Shown here: in pieces, positions 1 to 10,205 of the stretch
Layout of the letters: every line of letters begins with the position of its first letter
Position numbering within the stretch: position 1 is the stretch's first letter
NCBI RefSeq assembly: GCF_904846185.1
Contig: NZ_CAJGZQ010000002.1
Location: forward strand, 124,001 to 188,000
Reading direction: 5' to 3'
Length of the DNA stretch: 64,000 nt
Source of the DNA: Psychrobacter immobilis
GTDB lineage: Bacteria > Pseudomonadota > Gammaproteobacteria > Pseudomonadales > Moraxellaceae
Position numbers and translations under genes: made by a program
The notes under the pieces: generated by a model
What the model was told of the DNA's origin: nothing
The model's database searches: none
What the model saw: only the letters and a program-made list of their open reading frames with translations

Positions 1-521
1 GGATAAACCTTGAGTCGATTTTTGGCATCGGGCATCTCGACCAGCTCTAACAGCTCTAAGATACGTGTCTGTACGGCTGAACCACTCAAACCAAGATGCT
101 TGCGTAAGACTTCGCCCAGTTGCATCTCAACCGTAAAGCTTGGATTTAAGCAAGACATGGCATTTTGAAAGATCATTGAGATATCTTTGCCAATGATGCC
201 GCGTTTTTCTTTGGCTGACATACTGAGCATATCTTTATCATCGAACATAACGCGCTTGGAACGGACAGTTGCAGAGGGTGGTAGTAGCCCCATCAGTGCC
301 ATCATAGTGACCGACTTACCCGAGCCAGATTCACCCACGACTGCGATGACTTCGCCTTGTGTAATCTTTAACGACACATCATCGACTGCACGAAAAGCGC
401 GCACACCTTGCCCGAAAGTCACTGAAAGATTTTCAATATCTAGCAACAATGGTGATTCTTTTTTTGATGCGTCATTCATAGAAGTGTGAGTGGTAGGCGT
501 TTTAATTAATGCTTCAGTCAT
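1..521 (-). CDS. dppD: Dipeptide ABC transporter ATP-binding protein DppD (partial)
   Basis: This is the N-terminal part of a cytoplasmic ATPase that powers peptide import; the rest lies beyond the left edge. Read on the minus strand from the ATG at 521, it shows a Walker A motif GESGSGKS (near 325-345) and a Q-loop segment ISMIFQN (near 165-185), both expected of OppD/DppD proteins. The start follows the dppC stop by one base (TAA-G-ATG), so the genes are probably translationally coupled. The order dppA-dppB-dppC-dppD matches the classical dpp operon. The substrate is inferred from the DppA-like binding protein in the same operon. Walker B and the ABC signature are outside the window. Confidence 0.9.
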   Translation of the reverse strand, partial: MTEALIKTPTTHTSMNDASKKESPLLLDIENLSVTFGQGVRAFRAVDDVSLKITQGEVIAVVGESGSGKSVTMMALMGLLPPSATVRSKRVMFDDKDMLSMSAKEKRGIIGKDISMIFQNAMSCLNPSFTVEMQLGEVLRKHLGLSGSAVQTRILELLELVEMPDAKNRLKVY

Positions 522-522
522 C

Positions 523-1437
523 TTAGGTCACCTGCTTTAATTTGGGATCTAGCGCATCGCGCAGGCCATCACCAGTCAAGTTAATCGACAATGCGGCTAA
601 GAAAATGGCGACACCGGGCCAAATAGCGAGCCAAACATTACTTTGAATATACTGACGTGCTGTACCGAGCATCGCGCCCCATTCTGCATCGGGTGGCTGT
701 ACACCAAAGCCTAAGAAACCAATTGCGCCTGCTTCCAAAATAGCTGAGGAAAAAATCATCGTCGCCTGCACGATGAGCGGTGCCATACAGTTGGGCAAAA
801 TAGTGATAAATAACAATCTAAGCACACCAGCGCCCATCACTTGTGAAGCGATAAAATACTCACGCTGTAGCTCTACCATCGCAGTTGCGCGCGTCAGCCG
901 AATAAAAGGTGGCGTACAGACCAAGGCGATCGTAATAATCGTATTGGTCATAGAAGGACCTAGGATGGCGGCGATAATGATCGCCAATAGTAAGCTCGGA
1001 TAAGACATCAAAATATCATTGACCAGCATGACCGCTTTGCCCCAAACCTTGGGCCAAAATGCAGCACTAAGTCCCAATGAAACACCGACTAACATGGCAA
1101 GAGTCGTCGCGCTCAGACCGATAAATAGAGAATAACGCGCGCCATACATCACCCGAGACAAGGTGTCTCGTCCAGCATCATCCGTGCCTAGCCAAAACAT
1201 GGTATTGCCGCCATCCAGAAAGGCAGGCGGCAACTGCTCTTGACCAGTAAATAACTCGTAAGGGTCATGGGGCGCAATGGCAGGCGCAAGGATGGCAATA
1301 ATGACCATCAATGCTAGTACAATAAAACCAAGCACCGCGCCTTTATTTCGGCAAAACGTCGATAAAAATAGCTGCCAAGATGACGGCGGTGTGGCGGCCA
1401 TAAGATTGACATCAGAGGGAAGAACAGAAGGCTTCAT
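523..1437 (-). CDS. dppC: Dipeptide ABC transporter permease DppC
   Basis: This is an inner-membrane permease of 304 residues, normal for the OppC/DppC family. A cytoplasmic N-terminus leads to a first membrane segment (about residues 34-56). A family-typical stretch FWLGTDDAGRDTLSR follows at about 81-95. Further hydrophobic segments surround the cytoplasmic EAA-type loop at about 196-216, which contacts the ATPase. The ATG is preceded by AGGA at suitable spacing. It lies 141 bases downstream of dppB and abuts dppD. The family assignment is firm; dipeptides rather than longer peptides are inferred from DppA. Confidence 0.93.
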   Translation of the reverse strand: MKPSVLPSDVNLMAATPPSSWQLFLSTFCRNKGAVLGFIVLALMVIIAILAPAIAPHDPYELFTGQEQLPPAFLDGGNTMFWLGTDDAGRDTLSRVMYGARYSLFIGLSATTLAMLVGVSLGLSAAFWPKVWGKAVMLVNDILMSYPSLLLAIIIAAILGPSMTNTIITIALVCTPPFIRLTRATAMVELQREYFIASQVMGAGVLRLLFITILPNCMAPLIVQATMIFSSAILEAGAIGFLGFGVQPPDAEWGAMLGTARQYIQSNVWLAIWPGVAIFLAALSINLTGDGLRDALDPKLKQVT

Positions 1438-1578
1438 GAGCAGTTCCTATAGTGGCTAGCGCGTTGAAAGTATGTCAGTCTCGTTTTTAGCAAGCATTTA
1501 AAATGTGCTAAAACTCACTCAAGACCATACAAACACCAATAACCACTATTTATAATATGAGTATTTATCAATGTTAAA

Positions 1579-2595
1579 TTAAGAAGTATGTCGAATACGC
1601 GGATTGATAAGACCATACAAAATATCAATAAATAAACTAACTAAAATCAGGGCGGTGGCGACCAATAAAATACCGTTTTGCACAATAGGATAATCACGAG
1701 TGAAAAACCCATCGAGCAGCCAATTACCAACACCTGGCCAACTAAAGATAGTCTCAGTGATAATAGCCCCCGCGAGCAAGGTCGCCATCTGTAAACCAAT
1801 CACAGTCACCACAGTGATTAAGGCATTACGCATGACGTGTACCAATATCACACGGCGCGGCGATAGGCCTTTGGCGCGCGCTGTACGCACGTAGTCCTCA
1901 TCTAACACCTCTAGCATCGCCGAGCGTGTCATGCGTGCAATCATCGCGAGTGGTATGGTCGATAAGGCAATAGACGGTAGGATAAAGTGTTTTACCACGT
2001 CCCAAAACGCGCCAGGTTCTCCTGATGTTAAAGAGCCCAATAACCATGATCCATATAAAGGTTTGACGTCTAAAAACTGCGCGACAGATATGACACCAGC
2101 GACGGGCAACAGGCCGAGATAATGGGCGAATATACCAGTCAGGATAGGCCCCAATAAATAGATGGGCATAGAGTAGCCAGCCAGCGCTCCTGACATTAAA
2201 GTGTAGTCAATCCATGTACCACGTCGTAGCGCGGCAAAGATACCTAAGCTCACACCGACAATACTGGCAATGACAATGGCACATAAAGCCAGCTCTAAGG
2301 TTGGTACAAAATGAGCAAAGAAGTCTTGTAATACCGGAGTACGAGTACGAAAGGATTGACCAAAATCACCGGTCAATATTCCAGTTAAGTAATCCCAATA
2401 TTGGACAATGAGGGGTTTGTCTAAGCCAAGTCTTTCTAACGCTCGAGCATGTAGCTCTGGATCGACCATACGCTCACCCATCATAATCTCGACGGCATCT
2501 CCAGGGACGAGCCGAATTAGGGTGAATGTCGATAGCGTTAAGCCAAGATAGACAGGAATTAGAATGGCAATGCGCCGCAAAATATAAAGTAGCAT
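1579..2595 (-). CDS. dppB: Dipeptide ABC transporter permease DppB
   Basis: This 338-residue inner-membrane protein begins with the typical DppB/OppB N-terminal helix. The conserved RLVPGDAVEIMMGE element follows at about residues 28-41. A large periplasmic loop, several hydrophobic segments and an EAA-type loop (around VRTARAKGLSPRRV) come next. Length and layout match the family. It pairs with DppC to form the translocation pore. It is separated from dppA by 195 bases containing a small hairpin, which may reduce permease expression relative to the binding protein. Confidence 0.93.
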   Translation of the reverse strand: MLLYILRRIAILIPVYLGLTLSTFTLIRLVPGDAVEIMMGERMVDPELHARALERLGLDKPLIVQYWDYLTGILTGDFGQSFRTRTPVLQDFFAHFVPTLELALCAIVIASIVGVSLGIFAALRRGTWIDYTLMSGALAGYSMPIYLLGPILTGIFAHYLGLLPVAGVISVAQFLDVKPLYGSWLLGSLTSGEPGAFWDVVKHFILPSIALSTIPLAMIARMTRSAMLEVLDEDYVRTARAKGLSPRRVILVHVMRNALITVVTVIGLQMATLLAGAIITETIFSWPGVGNWLLDGFFTRDYPIVQNGILLVATALILVSLFIDILYGLINPRIRHTS

Positions 2596-2711
2596 GGGCT
2601 GCTCAATTCAATAGTTGTGGTTCAATCGTTTGAGATCGATGAGTAGAATGTTGGCAGAGATGAGAGAGTCGGTGACAAAATGCTTAATAAGGCGCTTAAC
2701 TCATATAAATA

Positions 2712-2740
2712 CGGCTGGAGCAGAGTGTCTGACCCAGCCG
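2712..2740 (-). terminator. Small hairpin between dppA and dppB (possible attenuator)
   Basis: An inverted repeat with CGGCTGG / CCAGCCG arms lies between the dppA stop and the dppB start. No clear T-run follows on the minus strand, so it may be an mRNA-stabilising or attenuating hairpin and not a full terminator. Such hairpins are common after binding-protein genes in ABC transporter operons. Confidence 0.4.
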
Positions 2741-2790
2741 AATATAAATTAAACAATTATGCATGTCTTACCGGACGTCATCAGCTCAGG

Positions 2791-4431
2791 TTATTCAACC
2801 TTTACACCATCGAAGCGTATTGAGCCAAGCGGACTAATTTTATAATCGACGACGTTTGGTGCGGTGAATACCGTGACCACCGAATGTGCCATCGTCGTCC
2901 AAGGCAATTGCTCTTTGAATATCTGCTGAGCTTGTACATAATCGCTGACGCGCTCATCTTGATTGGTAATCTGACGGGCGTTAGTCACCAAAGTGTCAAA
3001 GTCTTTATTACACCAGCGTGAGTAGTTATTGCCACCGACCGCATCACAAGATAGCAACGTACCAAGCCAGTTATCAGGATCCCCATTGTCACCAGTCCAG
3101 CCCGCTAGAATGACATCAGGCTCACCTTTAGCAGCGCGGTTTAGATACTCGCCCCATTCATAGGTCACAAGCTTGGTATCGACACCAATTTTCGCCCAAT
3201 CTGCTTGTAGCATTTCAGCCATGAGTTTGGCATTAGGATTGTATGGGCGTTGCACGGGCATATACCATAGATTAATGGCAAGTTTGTCCGCGCCTGCTTC
3301 TTTGATAAGGGACTTGGCTTTTTCCACATCATAAGGCGCATCTTTGATAGATTTGTCGTAACCCCATTGTGTGGGCGGCATAGGATTGGTGGCTTTTAAT
3401 CCTTCGCTTTGATAAACCGCATTGATAATGGCATCTTTATTGATGGCCATATCTAATGCTTGGCGAACTTTAAGGTCGCTAAGCTTTGGTTTTTCAACGT
3501 TATAGCCGACATAGCCGACGTTAAAGCCGGGTTGATCGAGAACGGTGGCCTTACCAGATTTTTTGACAGAGTCAATTTCGGCAGGTTTTGGATAAGCGGA
3601 CACATGACATTCACCTGCTTGCACTTTTTGCGCACGCACTGCTGAATCTTTGGTGATGACAAAGACTAGATTATCGATATGAATATCATCTTTGTTCCAG
3701 TAGTCTGGATTTTTGGTATAACGAATTTGCGCGTCTTTTTGATAAGAAGTAAAGACGAAAGGTCCTGTACCAACGGGTTTGGTGTTGATATCAGCAGCAT
3801 TACCAGAAGCCATTAACTTTTCTGCATACTCAGCAGAATCGATATAAGCGAATGGCATCGCTAGGTTCTGTAAAAATGGCGCATTGGTTTCGCTTAGGGT
3901 GATTTTGACGGTATTGTCATCAACCTTTTCGATATTGGAGATAATATCAGGTAGCCCCATACCGACCGAATAAGGGAACTCAGCAGGATAGGCTTTATTA
4001 AATTCAAACTCTGGATTGGTGATACGCTCTAGAGTAAAGACAATGTCATCTGCGTTAAAATCACGGGTTGGGGTAAAGTAATCGGTCTTACCATATTTAA
4101 CCCCTTTACGTAGGTTAAAGGTATAAGTCTTGCCGTCTTCACTAATATCCCAGCTTTCGGCTAAGGCTGGCTGAATCTCAGTACCATCTCTTTTGAATTC
4201 CACTAAGCCGTTGTAGATGGGAAAGGCGCTCGCATCAAAATCGGTACCTGCAGTGTATTGTGCTGGATCGAATCCAGCCGGACTACCTTCTGAGCAATAA
4301 AGTAAGGTTTTGGCTGCTTTAGCATCTGAGCTGGCAGCAGATTCATCGGTGGTTTTGTTGTCGCCGCTACAGGCACTGATGCCTAGAATAACTGTCGCCA
4401 ACATCGTCAGTTTGAAGAGTGATTTTTGCAT
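2791..4431 (-). CDS. dppA: Dipeptide-binding lipoprotein DppA
   Basis: This solute-binding protein of 546 residues belongs to the SBP_bac_5 family. The signal peptide ends in a lipobox ISAC with the lipidated Cys at residue 21, so it is probably anchored to a membrane. The mature part resembles E. coli DppA along its length: YCSEGSPAGFDP near the N-terminus, KTYTFNLRKGVKYG, GTGPFVF, MPVQRPYNPNA and GWTGDNGDPDNW. This favours dipeptide over oligopeptide or nickel binding. It is first in the operon, and the ATG has AGGATG upstream. A role in peptide uptake is well supported; exact ligands are not. Confidence 0.93.
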   Translation of the reverse strand: MQKSLFKLTMLATVILGISACSGDNKTTDESAASSDAKAAKTLLYCSEGSPAGFDPAQYTAGTDFDASAFPIYNGLVEFKRDGTEIQPALAESWDISEDGKTYTFNLRKGVKYGKTDYFTPTRDFNADDIVFTLERITNPEFEFNKAYPAEFPYSVGMGLPDIISNIEKVDDNTVKITLSETNAPFLQNLAMPFAYIDSAEYAEKLMASGNAADINTKPVGTGPFVFTSYQKDAQIRYTKNPDYWNKDDIHIDNLVFVITKDSAVRAQKVQAGECHVSAYPKPAEIDSVKKSGKATVLDQPGFNVGYVGYNVEKPKLSDLKVRQALDMAINKDAIINAVYQSEGLKATNPMPPTQWGYDKSIKDAPYDVEKAKSLIKEAGADKLAINLWYMPVQRPYNPNAKLMAEMLQADWAKIGVDTKLVTYEWGEYLNRAAKGEPDVILAGWTGDNGDPDNWLGTLLSCDAVGGNNYSRWCNKDFDTLVTNARQITNQDERVSDYVQAQQIFKEQLPWTTMAHSVVTVFTAPNVVDYKISPLGSIRFDGVKVE

Positions 4432-4901
4432 TATTACATCCTATGTAATGATAAATAGTCGCCAATATATTTATAAGATCGTTTTTGAACTATAAATATA
4501 ATGAGCGTGCTTTTAATTCCCTTTAAAGCAATTGTTTATATCGTGTTTCTAATATGCAAAATAAAAAATATTTTAGGTTGTATTAACCATTATTCAGATT
4601 TGCAAAAAATACCGATATAAATAAGTGGTTTAAATATACTCTGTTCAACAGTGGTAATGCAAGACATCCGTAAGCTAATTTGATAGAAAACGTCCTGTTT
4701 TACTATCTTTATTGCCGAATTTGTTAGAGTCTCTCCTTATTTTAGAAATGCTGATAAAAATAACCACGAAAAAATATGGGTTGAACTTTGATACAATCTG
4801 CTTATTTTCATTTTATTGAATATAAAGTTTTAGTAAATAAGTTTCTTAAATAAAAATACTAATTATAAGACGCATATCTTCCCATGTTTTATGGCGTGAT
4901 A
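4432..4901. other. AT-rich intergenic region upstream of dppA
   Basis: These 470 bases hold no convincing gene. They are strongly AT-rich and must contain the dppA operon promoter (reading leftward) and the 3' end of the GMC oxidoreductase transcript. I see no clear operator, no rho-independent terminator and no copy of the repeat family found elsewhere in the window. Confidence 0.6.
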
Positions 4902-6533
4902 TCATTCGATATGACCGTGATTTGCTTTGATAAGGTCTGCGAGTTTTTCAGCAATCATAATCGTTGGCGCATTGGTGTTACCGCTGATTAAAGTCGGCAT
5001 GATTGAGGCATCGATGACCCTTAAGCCATTTACGCCGCGTACTTTTAATTGCAAATCGACGACTGAATTGCTGTCTGAGCCCATACGGCAAGTGCCGACA
5101 GGATGATAAATGGTATCTGACTTGTTGCGGATATAGCCGAGCATACCGTCTTTTTCGATATAGGGGGCAGGGTAGTCTTCAGTAATATATTTGGCAATGG
5201 GGGATTCTTGCATGATGGCGCGCGTACGCTCCGCGCCTGCAATCATATATTCCACATCTTTTGGGTGCGAGAGGTAGTTTGGATCAATCAATACCGCGTC
5301 TGAGGGGTCGGCGGAGTCCAGTCTGACCGTACCGCGGCTTTCAGGGCGTAGGTAGCAACTGTGACAAGAGACCGCAAAGCCACGTCTAAGATCACGACCG
5401 TGCTCAATCACGCGGGATATGACAAAGTGCAGTTGGGTATTTGGCCACTCTTTTGGATCATCACCGACACTAAAGAACGCGCCCGCTTCAGCATAGTTGG
5501 TAGACAAGAGGCCTGTACCATCCTTTCTCCACTGCCGAATACTTTTGGTCAATGTCGAAATTGTCGCCATACCAATACCGATGACGTCAGTGGTATTGAC
5601 CTCGTAATCAAAAACGACATCTAAGTGATCTTGTAGATTACCACCAACATCGGGCGCATCTACCACGACGTCTATGCCATGCGATTGTAGATGCTCAGCA
5701 GGTCCAATGCCTGACAACATCAGGACTTTGGGTGAGCCAAAAGTGCCCCCAGATAATATCACTTCATGACGCGCCATAACCGCATGCTCGACGCCATCTT
5801 TTTCATAAGCGACACCAACGGCTTGTTTGTCTTCGAAGATGACGCGGTTGGCTTGGGCGTGGGTGATGACGGTCAGATTTGATCGGTTTTGTACTGGATG
5901 TAGATAAGCCGCTGCCGCAGAGCAGCGTTGACCTTGTTTTTCGCCATGAAAGTGGGTGACTTGATATAGCCCTGTACCGTCTTGCTTTTGGCCATTAAAA
6001 TCTTGATTATGATCTAAACCATTGGTGATGGCGGCTTCTACGAATGCTTTGGAGATATCACGCGGACTCAGTAAGTCGCTGACATGCAGTGGTCCGCTAT
6101 CACCATGCAGCTTATCACCCCCATGGATATTGTTTTCTGCTTTGATAAAGTAGGGCAGTACATCATCAAATCCCCAGCCTTCGCAGCCTTGCTCAACCCA
6201 ACGTTCATAATCGAGCGCACTACCACGCGTATAAATCATGGCATTAATCGCAGATGAGCCACCTAAGCATTGCCCGCGTGGTTGAAAGCCGCGGCGATTG
6301 TTCAAGTGCATCTGCGGCGTGGTATGAAAGCACCAATTATTCAGTTTCAGCGGCTTGCCTGGCACCATCAAAATCAGTCCGGCAGGGACACGGACAGCAA
6401 GGTCTTTGCCTTCACCGCCATATTCTAATAAGCAGACACTAATGTCTGAGTTTTCTGTTAATCGGCTAGCAAGTACGCAGCCAGCTGAACCACCACCAAC
6501 GATGACGTAATCAAATTTTTTATCAAATTCCAT
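4902..6533 (-). CDS. GMC-family oxidoreductase (alcohol/choline dehydrogenase-like)
   Basis: This is an FAD-dependent glucose-methanol-choline oxidoreductase of 543 residues. The N-terminal dinucleotide-binding motif [16 protein letters not shown] is at residues 10-25 and the GMC signature [18 protein letters not shown] near residues 88-105. The catalytic His lies in [10 protein letters not shown] (His 477), with an Asn in SGNTNAPT at about 519-521. It differs clearly from the BetA-like protein later in this window. Sitting beside a zinc alcohol dehydrogenase, an aldehyde dehydrogenase and a DUF779 protein, it probably oxidises an aliphatic or aromatic alcohol to the aldehyde and passes electrons to the respiratory chain. 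The substrate is not identifiable. AGAAGGAA precedes the ATG. Confidence 0.85.
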   Translation of the reverse strand: MEFDKKFDYVIVGGGSAGCVLASRLTENSDISVCLLEYGGEGKDLAVRVPAGLILMVPGKPLKLNNWCFHTTPQMHLNNRRGFQPRGQCLGGSSAINAMIYTRGSALDYERWVEQGCEGWGFDDVLPYFIKAENNIHGGDKLHGDSGPLHVSDLLSPRDISKAFVEAAITNGLDHNQDFNGQKQDGTGLYQVTHFHGEKQGQRCSAAAAYLHPVQNRSNLTVITHAQANRVIFEDKQAVGVAYEKDGVEHAVMARHEVILSGGTFGSPKVLMLSGIGPAEHLQSHGIDVVVDAPDVGGNLQDHLDVVFDYEVNTTDVIGIGMATISTLTKSIRQWRKDGTGLLSTNYAEAGAFFSVGDDPKEWPNTQLHFVISRVIEHGRDLRRGFAVSCHSCYLRPESRGTVRLDSADPSDAVLIDPNYLSHPKDVEYMIAGAERTRAIMQESPIAKYITEDYPAPYIEKDGMLGYIRNKSDTIYHPVGTCRMGSDSNSVVDLQLKVRGVNGLRVIDASIMPTLISGNTNAPTIMIAEKLADLIKANHGHIE

Positions 6534-6729
6534 TTTACATTCCTTCTAGCATCCATGCTGAGTAAAACGTGCTCGTTAAAGCGCGTTTATTGAAATAGGG
6601 TACGCATTACAGTATCTATTATTTTGCTTGAATAATAAAATAAAAATGACTAAGGGGTGTTTATCGATCAACATATGGCATGGCAAAACAATACTAGGTC
6701 GTTAAAACGCTGGTGGATGCTATTTAAAC

Positions 6730-7056
6730 TTATACAGCACATATCTCTGAACGTACGATAAAGCGCTTACCTTCTGGTATTTCAAGCGAAAAACTGGCTC
6801 CGCGTCCATCGACCACATCTATTGTTAGATCGGTATGTTGCCAGAGCTTATGCTGAGCTTTACCCATATAAAATGGACAGCCAACCAGCTCACCGATGAG
6901 TACGTCTTGTCCGCCTACTTTAAATTCGCCCAATGGATAACACATGGGTGAACTGCCATCGCAGCAGCCGCCTGATTGATGAAACATCAGCTCACCGTGC
7001 TTAGATTTTAGTAAGTCGATTAATGCTTTGCAGGACTCTGTCGCTGTGACGTTCAT
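6730..7056 (-). CDS. DUF779 domain protein
   Basis: This small protein of 108 residues matches the DUF779 family. It has a Cys-rich stretch SGGCCDGSSPMCYP at about 28-41 and VGCPFYMG at about 58-65. The biochemical function of the family is not known to me, but it is commonly encoded beside ExaC/AldB-type aldehyde dehydrogenases, as here. The clustered cysteines suggest metal binding or redox chemistry, which is inference. A good ribosome-binding site (TAAGGAAA) precedes the ATG. It is 206 bases downstream of the zinc alcohol dehydrogenase, across a large hairpin. Confidence 0.8.
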   Translation of the reverse strand: MNVTATESCKALIDLLKSKHGELMFHQSGGCCDGSSPMCYPLGEFKVGGQDVLIGELVGCPFYMGKAQHKLWQHTDLTIDVVDGRGASFSLEIPEGKRFIVRSEICAV

Positions 7057-7117
7057 AATGATTTCCTTATCGTTAGACCCGAACGGATGTCCTTCATAAT
7101 CATACTGAGTAGAAAAT

Positions 7118-7181
7118 AAAGGGTCGCATCATATTCACTCACATGATTTATCATATGTGGTTGAAAACGATACGACCCTTT
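7118..7181 (-). terminator. Large hairpin between adh and the DUF779 gene
   Basis: The arms AAAGGGTCGCATC (7118-7130) and GATACGACCCTTT (7169-7181) pair with one mismatch around a 38-base loop. On the minus strand it is followed by TATTTT. It could be a weak terminator or an mRNA-processing or stability element for the alcohol dehydrogenase transcript. Confidence 0.5.
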
Positions 7182-7262
7182 ACTGATGATTACTCTAGCC
7201 AGTCATTGAGACGGTGTTACGAGTCTCAAAATGTCATAAAACATGTGGCTACATAATTGTTG

Positions 7263-8291
7263 CTACAGACTATAGTCAATGACAATGCGACCTTCGATTT
7301 TGCCATCACGCATACGATCAAAGATATTATTGATATTTTCTAGTGGCTCAGCGGCAACGGTGGCTTTTACTTTGCCTGCTGCTGCCATGTCTAGCGACTC
7401 TTGCAAGTCGAGACGCGTACCAACGATTGAGCCACGAATGGTAATACCGTTTAAAACAGTATCAAAAATGGATACTGGGAATTCGCCCGTTGGTAGACCA
7501 TTACAGACCAAAGTACCACCGCGTCGTAACATGCCTAATGCTTGATCAAAGGCTTTTGAAGATACTGCTGTCACGAGCGCACCGTGAGCACCGCCGATTT
7601 CTTTTTGTAGATATTCAGCAGGGTCAGTATTTTTCGCATTGACAGTGACTTTGGCACCCAGTTTTTTAGCGAATGCCAGTTTTTCATCATCAATATCCAC
7701 AGCAGCAACGTTCAATCCCATCGCAATGGCATACTGAACTGCCATATGTCCCAGTCCACCGATGCCTGAAATGACAACCCAATCGCCTGGCTTGGTATCG
7801 GTCATTTTGAGACCTTTATAGACCGTGACACCTGCACATAACACTGGTGCAATTTCAATAGAGTCAACGCTTTCAGGGATGATACCGACATAGTTGGCAT
7901 CTGCTAGTACATATTCTGCAAAGCTGCCGTTTACAGAGTAACCAGAGTTTTGTTGGCTTTCGCATAAAGTTTCCCAACCACCTAAGCAATGGGTACAGTG
8001 TCCACAAGCAGAGTAGAGCCAAGGAATACCGACTCGGTCGCCTTCTTTGACATGGTGGACATTTTCACCAACGGCGGTGATAAGACCAACGCCTTCGTGA
8101 CCTGGGATAAACGGTGGGCTAGGTTTCACTGGCCAATCGCCCTCAATGGCATGCAAATCGGTATGACAGACACCTGATGCCTGCATTTTTACAACGATTT
8201 GACCAGCACCTGCGGTTGGAATATCTACTTCTTCAATTTCTAAGGGTTGTCCGAATTCATGCAGCACGGCCGCTTTCATTTTATTACTCAC
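7263..8291 (-). CDS. adhP: Zinc-dependent alcohol dehydrogenase (AdhP-like)
   Basis: This is an NAD(P)-dependent medium-chain alcohol dehydrogenase. The start is taken as the GTG at 8291 because AAGGAG ends seven bases before it; an in-frame ATG at 8309 would overlap that site. This gives 342 residues. Numbered from the GTG, the catalytic zinc ligands are Cys 42 (GVCHTDLH) and His 65 (GHEGVG). The structural zinc site is the CGHCTHC...C cluster at about 96, 99, 102 and 110. The nucleotide-binding loop is [12 protein letters not shown]. It interconverts primary alcohols and aldehydes. It lies between the aldehyde dehydrogenase and the DUF779 gene on the same strand, consistent with stepwise alcohol oxidation. 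The AdhP subgroup is likely but not certain. Confidence 0.88.
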   Translation of the reverse strand: MSNKMKAAVLHEFGQPLEIEEVDIPTAGAGQIVVKMQASGVCHTDLHAIEGDWPVKPSPPFIPGHEGVGLITAVGENVHHVKEGDRVGIPWLYSACGHCTHCLGGWETLCESQQNSGYSVNGSFAEYVLADANYVGIIPESVDSIEIAPVLCAGVTVYKGLKMTDTKPGDWVVISGIGGLGHMAVQYAIAMGLNVAAVDIDDEKLAFAKKLGAKVTVNAKNTDPAEYLQKEIGGAHGALVTAVSSKAFDQALGMLRRGGTLVCNGLPTGEFPVSIFDTVLNGITIRGSIVGTRLDLQESLDMAAAGKVKATVAAEPLENINNIFDRMRDGKIEGRIVIDYSL

Positions 8292-8388
8292 GTTGTAACT
8301 CCTTGTCATCGTTCTTTACATTAAGATGCTCGGCGAGCATCGAGGTCGCACTTTACAGTTTTGCCATAAAGTGCTTTGAAAAACAGAA

Positions 8389-9915
8389 TTAAAAGAAGCC
8401 CATCGCTTTAGGACTATAAGAGACCAGCATGTTTTTGGTTTGTTGATAATGATCAAGCATCATCAGATGGTTTTCGCGGCCAATACCAGATTGCTTGTAA
8501 CCGCCAAAGGCTGAATGCGCAGGATAAAGGTGATAACAGTTGGTCCAAACGCGACCAGCTTTAATGCCACGACCGAAACGATATGCGCGAGTGCCGTTAC
8601 GCGTCCAGACGCCAGCACCAAGACCATATAAAGTATCATTGGCGAGCGCCATCGCTTCTTCATCATCTTTAAAAGTGGTGACGGCAAGCACAGGGCCAAA
8701 GATTTCTTCTTGGAACACGCGCATATCATTAGTGCCTTCAAAGATCGTTGGCTGCACATAATAACCGTTTGCCATATCGCCATCATGTTTAGCAAGTTCA
8801 CCGCCTACAAGGACTTTTGCGCCTTCTTTTTTACCAATATCAAGATAAGATAGGATTTTTTCTAACTGATCTGAGCTGGCTTGCGCGCCAATCATAGTCT
8901 CAGTATCGAGCGGGTTGCCCATTTTGATGGCTTTCACGCGGGCGATACAGCGTTTCATAAACTCATCATAGATGCTTTCGTGTACGAGGGCGCGTGATGG
9001 GCAAGTACAGACTTCACCTTGGTTGAGTGCAAACATCACTAAGCCTTCAACCGCTTTATCTAAGAAGTCATCGTCTTCATCCATAATGTCAGCAAAGAAG
9101 ATATTTGGGCTTTTGCCGCCCAGCTCTAGCGTGACTGGAATGATATTTTCACTGGCGTATTGCATAATTAAGCGACCAGTGGTGGTCTCACCAGTAAAGG
9201 ATACTTTATCGATACGTGGGTTGGAGGCGATTGGCTTACCGGCTTCTACACCAAAGCCGTTAATGACGTTTAGTACGCCTTTTGGTAAAATATCCGCCGC
9301 GCCTATGACGTCAAGCATGTATAAAACAGACGCAGGGGTTTGCTCGGCAGGCTTGAGGACGATACAGTTACCCGCAGCAAGGGCTGGGGCAATTTTCCAA
9401 ATCGCCATTAAAATAGGGAAGTTCCAAGGAATGATTTGACCTACGACGCCTAGAGGCTCATGGAAATGATAGGCAACGGTATCTTCATCAATTTGACTAA
9501 TGCCGCCTTCTTGTGCGCGGATAACGCCCGCAAAATAACGCAAATGGTCGATGGCGATTGGAATATCAGCGGCGAGGGTCTCACGTACTGGTTTGCCATT
9601 CTCATAAGACTCAGCAATCGCGATGGCCTCTAAGTTGGCTTCGATACCGTCAGCAAGTTTGAGCAACATATTAGAGCGATCAGTGACACTGGTTTTGCCC
9701 CATGCGTCTTTTGCGGCATGAGCGGCATCTAGCGCCGCTTCGACATCTGCTTCTTTTGAGCGTGCGATCTGGCAGAAAGTTTTACCGTCGATTGGACTTG
9801 AGTTGTCAAAGTACTCACCATCGATTGGCGCGACCCACTCACCATTGATGAAGTTGTCATATTTTTTGCGGAATTGAACAGGACTATTTTCAGTATTGGG
9901 ATAGGCGTATAACAT
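8389..9915 (-). CDS. NAD-dependent aldehyde dehydrogenase (ExaC/AldB type)
   Basis: This aldehyde dehydrogenase has 508 residues. It carries the WNFP oxyanion/cofactor segment at 164-167, the general base Glu 264 in LELGGKSPN and the catalytic Cys 303 within [11 protein letters not shown]. The doubled-Cys sequence and the adjacent DUF779 gene are typical of ExaC/AldB-type enzymes that oxidise acetaldehyde or chloroacetaldehyde. It ends about 100 bases from the alcohol dehydrogenase start. AAGGAG precedes the ATG. It is the first gene of the minus-strand cluster, so the promoter should lie in 9916-10205. It would convert the aldehyde made by the flanking dehydrogenases to the acid. Confidence 0.9.
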   Translation of the reverse strand: MLYAYPNTENSPVQFRKKYDNFINGEWVAPIDGEYFDNSSPIDGKTFCQIARSKEADVEAALDAAHAAKDAWGKTSVTDRSNMLLKLADGIEANLEAIAIAESYENGKPVRETLAADIPIAIDHLRYFAGVIRAQEGGISQIDEDTVAYHFHEPLGVVGQIIPWNFPILMAIWKIAPALAAGNCIVLKPAEQTPASVLYMLDVIGAADILPKGVLNVINGFGVEAGKPIASNPRIDKVSFTGETTTGRLIMQYASENIIPVTLELGGKSPNIFFADIMDEDDDFLDKAVEGLVMFALNQGEVCTCPSRALVHESIYDEFMKRCIARVKAIKMGNPLDTETMIGAQASSDQLEKILSYLDIGKKEGAKVLVGGELAKHDGDMANGYYVQPTIFEGTNDMRVFQEEIFGPVLAVTTFKDDEEAMALANDTLYGLGAGVWTRNGTRAYRFGRGIKAGRVWTNCYHLYPAHSAFGGYKQSGIGRENHLMMLDHYQQTKNMLVSYSPKAMGFF

Positions 9916-10205
9916 TAACGACTCCTTGTTGTGTATTATGGCTAGTTAAGAACAAACGATTTAAGCATAAATATTTGGCCATCCTGACCAAGCTATGACC
10001 CTATCGTACTGAGCTTTAGCGATGAGCGATAATGACTTTTTATAATGATATACTTCGTATCGTATAACTTTAAGTTATGTGGTTTATCAGGGTTAAAGTC
10101 GTCCGCGAAACGGATGTAGCTGCTATAATTGTTGGCAGCTTTTTCTCTTATTATTTGCTCTTAAGCTGTTTTTCTTATTACTATTAACTTAATTGGTTTA
10201 GATAT

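Noticed and set aside
8463..8801. Overlapping frame of 112 codons inside the aldehyde dehydrogenase gene
   Set aside because: It is a shadow frame of a well-supported gene and has no features of its own. Other long frames inside narG, narH and betA are rejected for the same reason.
10040..10080. TATACTTCGTATCGTATAACTT resembles part of a loxP half-site
   Set aside because: Only part of one arm matches and there is no proper inverted arm and spacer; this is a chance AT-rich match.
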